From assembly GCA_964480705.1 (NCBI GenBank), contig CAYZPC010000011.1, positions 1 through 37,386 of the forward strand: DNA of 37,386 nt, read 5' to 3'. The notes beneath the pieces are model-generated. The model ran no database searches, was not told the DNA's origin, and was given only the letters and a program-made list of their open reading frames with translations. The DNA is from VGJJ01 sp964480705 (GTDB lineage Archaea > Iainarchaeota > Iainarchaeia > Iainarchaeales > VGJJ01). Shown here one piece after another: positions 7,174 through 14,307 of this stretch (its first letter is position 1; every line of letters starts with the position of its first letter). The translations under genes and the position numbers were made by a program.

Positions 7174-8310
7174 ACTGGTTTTCAAAATTTTATTAGCAAC
7201 GGCATACTTCGATATTTTAGTATTTTTCACTTTCTTTTTTATTTTATTAAGATTGATTAGTGCATCAAAAATATTTTTAGTATCGATTCTATCCTCATCC
7301 AAAATAATAGCATTTAAATAATTTTTAAATATCTTTACTCTGTCAACTTGTTCTTTAGATGGATCTGATCGTGGAATAATAATTGCCTTTGAACCAGTTA
7401 ACAATAGTTCTGAAATAGTATTGTATCCCGCTTTGCAAAATACGACATCTGCGGCGTATATGTAATCAACGAGGTTTGCAGTGAATGGTAGTATTCTGCA
7501 GTTTTTTTGTTCAATTCCCGAATCAAATTCTTGATAAGGATCTGAAAAAATAAGTATTTTTGCATTTTTTCTAAACTGTCGGATTCCTTGAATTATTTTT
7601 TTAAGAATTTGATCATTATTATGTCCTCTTCCAATTGAAATAACTGCTAAGAAATCACTTTCTTTATATCCAATTTGTTTTCTAAAAAATGTTTTTTCTG
7701 GTAATTCTTCATGCGATTTGATGCAAGTTCTTCCGATAAACTTAAGTCTATTTTTCAACACAGGCAATAAACTGTTATTAATTCCAATTTTTTTATCATC
7801 TGCAACAAAAAAGTAATCAAAAGCATCTAGGAGATATGTGTTTTTTGTCTGATTAAATAAAGCGCTCGATGCTGCAATCCCCCTAGTAACCAGAACAATT
7901 TTTGAATCGATTTTTCTTTTTAATTTTTGTTTTAAAATTGGTTTTAGTTCGCCAATCAACCCAAATGGAGAATGTTCAATAATAAATATGTCTGGCTTAA
8001 ATCTTTTAAGTAAAGTGTTGGTTATCTCGTATCGAAGTTTGAATACTTCTTTATTAGTTAACGATAAATACTTTGGAATTATTTCCCAAAACTTTTCATG
8101 AATAAAACTTTTCATTGAGGGTATTTTTACCGTTTCAATATTATTCTGTAAAAATATTTGCGGTAGGGAAGATCCTGTCACGACAATCAAGTCAACTGCG
8201 GGGTATTTTTTTTTAATCGCTGTACATATCGATAATGTCCTGATTGTGTGTCCAACTCCAAATGAATTATGCGAATAATAAAGAATTCTTTTGCTGATAT
8301 TTTTAGGCAT
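7147..8310 (-). CDS. GT28/MurG-like glycosyltransferase
   Basis: The product has 387 residues from the ATG at 8310, chosen because AAAGGA lies just upstream; an in-frame ATG at 8325 lacks a ribosome site. The N-terminus ILYYSHNSFGVGHTIRTLSI matches the GxGH..R loop of MurG/UGT-type enzymes. The C-terminal half has VISIGRGHNNDQ, a LPFTANLVDYIYAADVVFCKAGYNTISELLL segment and AIIIPR, the donor-site region of GT28 enzymes. It ends a minus-strand operon with the ligase, an unrecognised protein and the phosphohistidine domain, overlapping the ligase by 8 nt. It could add a sugar to the RiPP-derived product or to a carrier lipid (inference). Confidence 0.75.
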   Translation of the reverse strand: MPKNISKRILYYSHNSFGVGHTIRTLSICTAIKKKYPAVDLIVVTGSSLPQIFLQNNIETVKIPSMKSFIHEKFWEIIPKYLSLTNKEVFKLRYEITNTLLKRFKPDIFIIEHSPFGLIGELKPILKQKLKRKIDSKIVLVTRGIAASSALFNQTKNTYLLDAFDYFFVADDKKIGINNSLLPVLKNRLKFIGRTCIKSHEELPEKTFFRKQIGYKESDFLAVISIGRGHNNDQILKKIIQGIRQFRKNAKILIFSDPYQEFDSGIEQKNCRILPFTANLVDYIYAADVVFCKAGYNTISELLLTGSKAIIIPRSDPSKEQVDRVKIFKNYLNAIILDEDRIDTKNIFDALINLNKIKKKVKNTKISKYAVANKILKTSLPDAHFVE

Positions 8311-9388
8311 ATTGGTTCCTTTCATCGATAAGATATTTTACTTTATTAGTTGACGTTGTGATTTTTTTAAAGTCTTTATGAAATATTAATTCAATCGTTA
8401 GCGGCACGTTGGATAATTCGTCCATAATATTTATTTTTTTTCTAATTAATTTTACGTCTAAATGTAATTGTACGGTGTCTATATTGTTTTTTTGATTAAT
8501 TATAAAATAAAAATCTGAGGAATAATTTAATATTTTATTTATCATTTCTGTTTTAGAAATCAAAACTCCTCGAATCTTTATCAAATCATCATTTCGGGAT
8601 AAAATTTTGAACTGTGAGACCATACCTTCATTATTTTCTTTTATAACTTCAACAACGTCGCCCGTCTTATACCGTATTATTGGTTGAGATAAATTTGATA
8701 AATCGGTGACTAATAGCGAAGAATTTTGGTTTTCGACAATTATATTTTCTTCGATAACTTCAATGATGTCCAAATTTTTACGTGAGACTCCTATAGCTGG
8801 ACACTCTGTTAATCCAAAATGATTGAATACTTCAATATTACATTCTTTAAATTGATTAATAAATTGTGGAAAAAGTTTTTCGCCGGCAACTATTATTTTT
8901 TCAGGATAATTTATTGGTTTTACTTCTTTTAATATTCCAATTGCATAACTTGGTAAAGAGAACCATGTCGTTGGTTTTATTTTATTAATTACTGCAATAA
9001 TCTTTTCTTTCGAATAAGTATTTGGACCACCCAGTGGAATAATCGGCACTTTCATTTTATTGCAGGCTCTTTCATACATGCTCCCCGGAATGTATCCGCC
9101 GTATGCGAATAGGTTTAATGCGATGTCTTTTGTGTTTACATTTGAGTAATTGATTGATTTAATAGTTCTTTTGATAAATGAATTCACTGCTTCTCTCGAA
9201 TAATAAATGTGAAGTGGTTTTCCAGTGGATCCGCTAGTTACTCTCATTTCAAAAAATTTTGGTGGCTTTTTTATAAATAGTTTTTTTTTAGAAGACGGTT
9301 CAATTTTTTTCCAATCTTCGCTGCTGGAGATTCTTTCGATTGAATAATTCATTAAAATTTTATTGGCTTTTGTTAAAGGAAATTTCAT
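8303..9388 (-). CDS. Adenylate-forming ligase, PaaK/CapK-like
   Basis: The protein has 361 residues. The AMP-binding P-loop VTSGSTGKPLHIYYS lies near residue 52, the A5 motif as FNHFGLTECPAIGV, and the A7-like RYKTGDVVEVI near residue 240. A short C-terminal domain contains LSRNDDLIKIRGVLIS, the hinge and A8-like region. This is the layout of phenylacetate-CoA-ligase-like enzymes, which activate a carboxylate as acyl-AMP and pass it to CoA or another nucleophile. It is shorter than PaaK (about 430), mainly at the N-terminus. Start and stop are interlocked with the upstream gene (TAATG), with GGAG 7 nt before the ATG. In this cluster it may activate a carboxyl for coupling to an amine or thiol. 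Confidence 0.8.
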   Translation of the reverse strand: MKFPLTKANKILMNYSIERISSSEDWKKIEPSSKKKLFIKKPPKFFEMRVTSGSTGKPLHIYYSREAVNSFIKRTIKSINYSNVNTKDIALNLFAYGGYIPGSMYERACNKMKVPIIPLGGPNTYSKEKIIAVINKIKPTTWFSLPSYAIGILKEVKPINYPEKIIVAGEKLFPQFINQFKECNIEVFNHFGLTECPAIGVSRKNLDIIEVIEENIIVENQNSSLLVTDLSNLSQPIIRYKTGDVVEVIKENNEGMVSQFKILSRNDDLIKIRGVLISKTEMINKILNYSSDFYFIINQKNNIDTVQLHLDVKLIRKKINIMDELSNVPLTIELIFHKDFKKITTSTNKVKYLIDERNQYA

Positions 9389-10434
9389 TATATCGCTCCA
9401 TCGTTTTTTTCAAATAGTCCTCGAAAACTTTTTACTGTTAAGTTTTCAACAAAGTCCCTATTCAATTCGTTCGTTTTATTAGTTACTTGGTCATGTTTTC
9501 TTTCTTTAATTCTATTCAACACTTTATTTGGGACTACTGTTTCCAAATTCGCTGTTAATGTTAATTGGCGGATGCTGCCAAATAACCCCTCTGCAAATGA
9601 AATTAACCAGTCCGTTTTATTCCATTCAGATGTTTTTTCTGTTATTATTTTTATTTCATTTGTGATATATTCAAGTAATTCATTTAACTCTTCTTCAGTT
9701 TCCAATAATTCTTCATTAAGTTTTATGGCAAAACACTCTTTATGCCCTGAATTTATTTCATGATTAAAGAAATCAAACTCTGAAAGTGTTGATTGTTGTT
9801 CAAAAATCTGCAATTTATTTATCTTTTNNNNNNNNNNCCTTGACCTATGGTGGTGTTGCGTTGGCTCGTAATTTATCTTTTTTAGCTCCAATCCTTTTGG
9901 GGATTCTGTTGTATAAAAGTCTCTTATAACAATATTTTTATCATATGGGCCGTGGAATTCGTGTCCGAGTCTCATTATTGTCGGATGAACTATTTCCAGA
10001 TATATTAGCATTGTTGCCACAATTTTATTTTCAATAAATACTTTTTGTTTATGAAAATTCAATGGTGGAATTACTTGTTCTTCATTTAACTGATTGTAAA
10101 ATGGTGACTTTTTGAAATAATCAAAGTAAGTAATTAAATCGTTAGCTAACTCGACTCTTTGTTCTGTTGATAAACTCTTTCTAGAGCCCTGAAAATACAT
10201 AAATAAATTTGTTATTTTTGATGGGTGTCCAAACATTTTGGAAATTTCTCGCAGGGTATAATTTTTTTTAAGTTTTGAATTAGCGGTATATAAAGTTACC
10301 ATGAACTCCGGTCCGCAGTATGATACTCCCTCGTTAAAAGTAAATGGCCAAATATCTGTACTTGTTTTATTGGCGTGTAGCCTAGCTAAATCAGAACCAA
10401 TAATTTTACACCATTGGGTAATTTTGTCATTCAA
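9388..10434 (-). CDS. Unrecognised protein, candidate substrate-binding part of a split dikinase; contains assembly gap
   Basis: About 348 residues, with four unknown residues where the assembly has ten Ns, so true length and frame continuity are unsure. Starts with TTG; AAGGAG lies 9 nt upstream and the start overlaps the phosphohistidine-domain gene by 8 nt. No catalytic motif is recognised. It is mostly helical and charged, without membrane segments. The N-terminal DIWPFTFNEGVSYCGPEFMV faintly recalls the opening of the central domain of PEP-synthase/rifampin-phosphotransferase-like proteins. Because it is coupled to a lone phosphohistidine domain and near a lone dikinase ATP domain, I infer it is the missing central, substrate-binding part. 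A cluster-specific protein of unrelated function remains possible. Confidence 0.5.
   Translation of the reverse strand: MNDKITQWCKIIGSDLARLHANKTSTDIWPFTFNEGVSYCGPEFMVTLYTANSKLKKNYTLREISKMFGHPSKITNLFMYFQGSRKSLSTEQRVELANDLITYFDYFKKSPFYNQLNEEQVIPPLNFHKQKVFIENKIVATMLIYLEIVHPTIMRLGHEFHGPYDKNIVIRDFYTTESPKGLELKKINYEPTQHHHRSRXXXXKINKLQIFEQQSTLSEFDFFNHEINSGHKECFAIKLNEELLETEEELNELLEYITNEIKIITEKTSEWNKTDWLISFAEGLFGSIRQLTLTANLETVVPNKVLNRIKERKHDQVTNKTNELNRDFVENLTVKSFRGLFEKNDGAI
9828..9837. other. Assembly gap of ten Ns
   Basis: Ten undetermined bases lie inside the gene at 9388-10434. A run of exactly ten is typical of a scaffold placeholder, so the real distance may differ. The frame happens to stay open on both sides. 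Confidence 0.95.
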
Positions 10435-10744
10435 TGGTTATTTCTCCTTTGTCTGCGTTTACTGAAATAATTGCTCCTTCTTTTAAATTTGAAAAAGCAT
10501 TCTTTACATTGAGAATACACGGCGTCCCTATTTCTCTTGAAATTATTGCCAAATGAGATAGTTGTCCACCGACTTCACTGACAATTGCCCCTGCTTTCAA
10601 AAATGCTAATCCAAATAATGGCGAGTTATCCTTAACCACCACAATACTTGAAGGTTCAACTTTATACAATTTGTTGATATTGTCGACGTGTATGACTTTC
10701 CCAGTAAATTTTCCGCTAGAAGCTGGTGTGCCTCGGTAGATCAT
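10427..10744 (-). CDS. Stand-alone PEP-utilising mobile (phosphohistidine) domain protein
   Basis: The protein has 105 residues from the ATG at 10744; an in-frame GTG at 10759 is less likely because a TATA box lies 20-28 nt before the ATG. It reads as one complete swivelling domain: RGTPASSGKFTGKVIHV at the start and GGQLSHLAIISREIGTPCIL, in which His64 is the residue phosphorylated in PEP synthase, pyruvate phosphate dikinase and rifampin phosphotransferase. The usual Thr of GGxTSH is Leu. Normally this domain is fused to an ATP-grasp domain and a substrate domain; here it is alone, with the ATP domain encoded at 11584-12507. It should shuttle phosphate between those partners (inference). 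Confidence 0.85.
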   Translation of the reverse strand: MIYRGTPASSGKFTGKVIHVDNINKLYKVEPSSIVVVKDNSPLFGLAFLKAGAIVSEVGGQLSHLAIISREIGTPCILNVKNAFSNLKEGAIISVNADKGEITIE

Positions 10745-10760
10745 TCTAGAAAAATGCACG

Positions 10761-10772
10761 TGTTATAATAAA
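10761..10772 (-). promoter_or_regulatory. TATA box of the minus-strand biosynthetic operon
   Basis: On the minus strand TTTTATTATAAC lies 17-28 nt upstream of the ATG at 10744, the spacing of leaderless archaeal genes. It is back to back with the promoter of the methyltransferase at 10808-10816. Confidence 0.45.
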
Positions 10773-10807
10773 ACAGTATCTAAAATTTATGCGCTATACT
10801 GGTCATT

Positions 10808-10816
10808 ATTTATAAG
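10808..10816 (+). promoter_or_regulatory. TATA box of the methyltransferase gene
   Basis: ATTTATAAG is centred about 25 nt before the ATG at 10837. This supports the ATG, not the TTG at 10828, as the start of a leaderless message. Confidence 0.55.
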
Positions 10817-10836
10817 TCAATATTCATTTGTTACTT

Positions 10837-11568
10837 ATGGCTAGGGATCGCGGCATTGAAGACATAGAGAGCAGAAATGGTAATTTGCTTGAATTGGTAT
10901 CACAAACTATTCAGAAAAAAAATAGGGTTAGAATACTTGAAGCAGGTTGCGGCCATGGTGTTGCGATGATGGGTTTAATTAAACGATTCGGTGCAAGTGT
11001 TGAAGTTATTGGATTTAATCTTAATAGGCGACACGGCACTGTCAGTTTAATGAAAAGTCAAGCAGTAAAAAAGGGATTGTTTACTGCGACAGAATTGAAA
11101 GATATTAAGCTTCCGCAAATTGTCTACTGTGATGCCAGTAGTAAATTACCATTTCCATCTAACTATTTTGATTTCATATATAGTCAATCAGCTGTATATT
11201 TATTTGATGATAAAATAAATTTTTTCCAAGAATGTAATCGCATATTGACCGTGGGCGGAATTGCGAGACTCTCTCCTGGTTTTGGCTCATTGCCAGCCCC
11301 AAAAGGAAATAGGGGGAATCCCACCGGTATAGAAATATGGGATAATGGGGCAATAGTTAGTGCGCGAGGTTACATTGGAAAATTGCCCGGGGTAAGTATT
11401 GTTAACGCTCCAACTGGAGTGCACTATTTACAAATTACTAAAACAAAAAAATTGAATTTTAAATTGCGTTTCGTGACTGCTATTGATTACAATTATATTT
11501 GGAGTGAATGGGCTGGTGTGAAGAGTATCTATACCACTCAATTAGATTTCAGACCACATTGGAAGTAG
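10837..11568 (+). CDS. Class I SAM-dependent methyltransferase
   Basis: The protein has 243 residues from the ATG at 10837 (TATA 25 nt upstream). Motif I is RILEAGCGHGVAMMGL, followed by the acidic strand VIGFNLNRRH, motif IV-like CDASSKLPFPSNYFDFIYSQ and a post-motif ECNRILTVGGIARLSPG, the usual order of a Methyltransf_11-type enzyme. It could methylate an O, N or C atom of a small molecule or peptide; the acceptor is unknown. It lies on the plus strand between the phosphohistidine gene and the ATP-domain gene, with the same AT-rich composition, so it is probably part of the biosynthetic island. It ends 15 nt from the convergent ATP-domain gene. Confidence 0.85.
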   Translation: MARDRGIEDIESRNGNLLELVSQTIQKKNRVRILEAGCGHGVAMMGLIKRFGASVEVIGFNLNRRHGTVSLMKSQAVKKGLFTATELKDIKLPQIVYCDASSKLPFPSNYFDFIYSQSAVYLFDDKINFFQECNRILTVGGIARLSPGFGSLPAPKGNRGNPTGIEIWDNGAIVSARGYIGKLPGVSIVNAPTGVHYLQITKTKKLNFKLRFVTAIDYNYIWSEWAGVKSIYTTQLDFRPHWK

Positions 11569-11583
11569 TTAGTATAATTTATA

Positions 11584-12507
11584 TTACTTTATCGCAGTGA
11601 TTGGTCGGCACTGCATGATGTAAATTTTATTGCCTGCAACCCCCCACTCGATGTCGACTGGATATCCAAAATACTTTTCGAGTGATCTTGTAGTGGCCCC
11701 AATTTCTATAACAATTTTTTCATCGATTTTATTATTTTCTATTTTTTTCCAATAATTATTTCCTTTTTTGTTTAGATACATTCCAATATTTTGTGAGCTT
11801 GGACGATATTCAGTGATTAATAATTTTTTTTTATCTAAGTGATATGCATCTGGTGTTATTTTTCCTGAAACAATTGCCTCTCCAAGACCCATTCCTACTT
11901 CAATAATAATCTGATTTTTGTTCAAAGTTACCGGGTTAATGGAAAATGATACTCCTGAATATCTACTTTGTATCATCTTTTGGACGATTACTGCTATGGA
12001 AATATTTACGTTATCTGCGCCTCGTAAGTGTCTGTACTGTAGTGCCCGCGAAGAGTAAAGCGACGCCCAACATTTTTTTATGTTGTCGAATAATGTTTCT
12101 TGATTGGTATTCAAAAAGGTTTCAAGTTGTCCTGCCCATGCATCATTGAGTCCATCTTCCATCGTTGCAGATGATCGTACTGCAACAAAATGCATCTTTT
12201 GTCTTCTATATTCATTATTTATCGCAAGTTCAATATATTTAGGTATTTCACTGTCAACAATAATTTTTGTAATCCGTTTTGATATTTTTGCAAAGTTTTG
12301 ATAGTCTGCGCTGGCCATTTTATCAGTAATACTATTTATTTTTTCAATATTTTTTCCCAATACTTTTTCAAACGTGCTAGATAAAATTACAAAACCATCT
12401 GGAACATTTTCATTTAACTTGGACACTTCGCCTAAATTAGTCGCTTTTCCACCAACAAGAGAAATATCTTTCAAACATATTTTTTTCAAATTTTTTATAT
12501 ACTTCAT
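11584..12507 (-). CDS. Stand-alone PEP-synthase-type ATP-binding domain (PPDK N-terminal)
   Basis: The protein has 307 residues and equals the complete ATP-grasp domain of PEP synthase, pyruvate phosphate dikinase and rifampin phosphotransferase. Visible: LVGGKATNLGE (Lys21), VPDGFVI, VRSSATMEDG followed by DAWAGQLETFLN, IVQKMIQSRYSGVSFSINP, VGMGLGEAIVSGKITPD and the end YPVDIEWGVAGNKIYIMQCRPIT. In the whole enzymes this domain passes the beta-phosphate of ATP to the His of the mobile domain, releasing AMP and phosphate. The domain ends cleanly after RPIT, where fused enzymes continue, so this is a genuine split form and not a truncation inside a fold. Partners are inferred to be the genes at 10427 and 9388. 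Confidence 0.88.
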   Translation of the reverse strand: MKYIKNLKKICLKDISLVGGKATNLGEVSKLNENVPDGFVILSSTFEKVLGKNIEKINSITDKMASADYQNFAKISKRITKIIVDSEIPKYIELAINNEYRRQKMHFVAVRSSATMEDGLNDAWAGQLETFLNTNQETLFDNIKKCWASLYSSRALQYRHLRGADNVNISIAVIVQKMIQSRYSGVSFSINPVTLNKNQIIIEVGMGLGEAIVSGKITPDAYHLDKKKLLITEYRPSSQNIGMYLNKKGNNYWKKIENNKIDEKIVIEIGATTRSLEKYFGYPVDIEWGVAGNKIYIMQCRPITAIK

Positions 12508-12557
12508 ATCTTTTTACGACATTTAGTCAATTTATTGCTATCCTTTCAGTTGATTCT

Positions 12558-13748
12558 TCAGTCCACCAAATGCCTTTCTTCCACTTTCGATATGAACGCC
12601 GCGACGATGGCAATTATTCCAAGAATGATGAACGTGTTGGGCACGTTCCACCCGGCGAGTTTTCCTACGATTAAGTTAGCAATCACAATCGCGAGCGTGC
12701 GGAGCATGTTCACTCCCGACATGATCGTGGCGCGCTTCTCGGAGGGAATGTATTTTTGCATGTAACTCGACATGAGGGGTTTGCGCGTGAGTCCAATGGC
12801 GCCGCCTAAAATAATGGCCAAAATCATGAGGGGAATGAAGGTACTTACTCCCGCGAGGATGAACATGATTCCTGTGGCTAAAGATGTTCCAAATAACAGT
12901 CTTTTTTTGCTTCCTAATTTTTTTTCAATGTAAGGGTAGAGTTGTAAGAGTGCAATTTCCGCCGCTACCAGCGCGGCTTGCACGAATCCAAACCAGAGGA
13001 TGGGTATCTTGTTTAACGTTAAGAGGGGCTGGAATAGCCATATCATGAAGTATCCTATCGTGGCAATAATGACCATATCCGCGGCGAGGACCTTCAGCAC
13101 GTGGTGCGTGCGCAGGTATCCTATTCCCTCTCGGATAGTGCGAAAGTAGTCGGGTTTCTGCTTCGGACTATGAATAGGGGGTTCTTTGAGGGTGAGGGCT
13201 ACGATAAACGCCAGCGCGAACGATGCAGCCGCTAGAAAATAGGGTGTGGTGATGCCAAACGTGTACGCTGCCCACCCTCCAATGGGGGCGCTGACCATGA
13301 TTCCCACTAAGTGGATGCTTTCTTGGTTGGAAAACACTTTTTTGGATGTGTGTTCGGTTTTCGTCTCTTTCAACGAATCATAGAGAATGGCTTCGTCCGC
13401 TCCTGAATAGAAAGCGCTCGACATCGCCCACAAAAATTCGGCAATTAAGAAAAATTCGAAGCGCGGCTCGTAAACGTATAACAACGCTCCAAACACATTG
13501 ATGAACGCCCCTAAAATAAGCGAATTTTTTCTTCCAAAACGATCGGCAAATGCTCCGGTGGGAACCTCTAAGACAAATATCCAGAACATGAACCATGCTT
13601 GCAAAAAGAATATTTGTTCAAAGTTTAGTTTTCCCCATTCCGTGAAAAAAGGAATGAGCACCGCGCCGAAAAAAGATAGTCCCTTGAGTAATTCAAATGC
13701 GTAAATCTTCCAGACGTTGGAATAATAATTCACGGGGGCTAGGACCAT
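12558..13748 (-). CDS. Major facilitator superfamily transporter
   Basis: The protein has 396 residues with about twelve hydrophobic segments. The signature loop after the second segment is visible as EVPTGAFADRFGRKNSLIL, typical of MFS drug or sugar exporters, and a second, weaker one follows near the middle (PYIEKKLGSKKRLLFGT). The substrate is not readable. It follows the SpoU gene by 7 nt on the same strand and shares the higher GC content of that operon. It could export the product of the neighbouring island, but composition and operon membership argue against a dedicated role. Confidence 0.88.
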   Translation of the reverse strand: MVLAPVNYYSNVWKIYAFELLKGLSFFGAVLIPFFTEWGKLNFEQIFFLQAWFMFWIFVLEVPTGAFADRFGRKNSLILGAFINVFGALLYVYEPRFEFFLIAEFLWAMSSAFYSGADEAILYDSLKETKTEHTSKKVFSNQESIHLVGIMVSAPIGGWAAYTFGITTPYFLAAASFALAFIVALTLKEPPIHSPKQKPDYFRTIREGIGYLRTHHVLKVLAADMVIIATIGYFMIWLFQPLLTLNKIPILWFGFVQAALVAAEIALLQLYPYIEKKLGSKKRLLFGTSLATGIMFILAGVSTFIPLMILAIILGGAIGLTRKPLMSSYMQKYIPSEKRATIMSGVNMLRTLAIVIANLIVGKLAGWNVPNTFIILGIIAIVAAFISKVEERHLVD

Positions 13749-13755
13749 GTTTCAA

Positions 13756-14307
13756 TCAGATTCTTACTGTTTTTATTGGGCGCTCTGCAACAGGTTGTTG
13801 TTTGTCCAATTTTTTTCCAAAGAATCCTTTTTGCCGTAGCGCTTCATGAAGGATGAGGGGTATTGCCGTTCGTAGAATGTAAAATCGGGTGGGGTGCAAC
13901 ATGGGTATGCGAATAATGTGATCCATTGCAGCCATTTTCTTTTTGCTCAACCCCCCAACTTCGGTTCCGAATACTAAAACATGTTTTCCTTTTGACAAGT
14001 CGGTTTGGTAAATGGATTCCCCTTCATTTGGGGACGTTCCAACAACAGTGTATCCGTTTAATTTGGCTTCGTTGATTTGTTCGAAGAAATCGGGATGATA
14101 GTTAACGTTTGCCACTGCGGTGTTTTGCCGGTAGCCCGGCATCCATGATTCGATTTGCCCCACCACTTTGGGATGGTCATGCGTAATGGAGTTTCCAGTA
14201 ATGCTGACATGGCGGCCAGTGGCAATGGCTACATGTATTAATTCCGCCATGTCTCGCGGGTCGCGAATCGTGTCAACGAGGATGTGAACATCATTTTTGG
14301 TTGCCAT
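13756..14307 (-). CDS. SpoU/TrmH-family RNA 2'-O-methyltransferase
   Basis: The protein has 183 residues, about the size of a catalytic SPOUT domain alone. Motif 1 is HILVDTIRDPRDMAELIHVA (family: LVDnirdPxNxGaixRta), motif 2 is VLVFGTEVGGLSKKKM, and motif 3 is HIIRIPMLHPTRFYILRTAI, forming the knotted SAM site. The family methylates ribose 2'-O of tRNA or rRNA. The usual NVS of motif 3 is replaced and the Asn of motif 1 is Asp (DPRDMAE), so it may be a divergent or altered-specificity member. The start overlaps the upstream NUDIX gene by 17 nt. Confidence 0.75.
   Translation of the reverse strand: MATKNDVHILVDTIRDPRDMAELIHVAIATGRHVSITGNSITHDHPKVVGQIESWMPGYRQNTAVANVNYHPDFFEQINEAKLNGYTVVGTSPNEGESIYQTDLSKGKHVLVFGTEVGGLSKKKMAAMDHIIRIPMLHPTRFYILRTAIPLILHEALRQKGFFGKKLDKQQPVAERPIKTVRI

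Noticed and set aside
12558..13748. MFS transporter as the dedicated exporter of the RiPP island
   Set aside because: Its composition and operon belong with the SpoU and NUDIX genes, not with the AT-rich island. It remains possible but is not supported.
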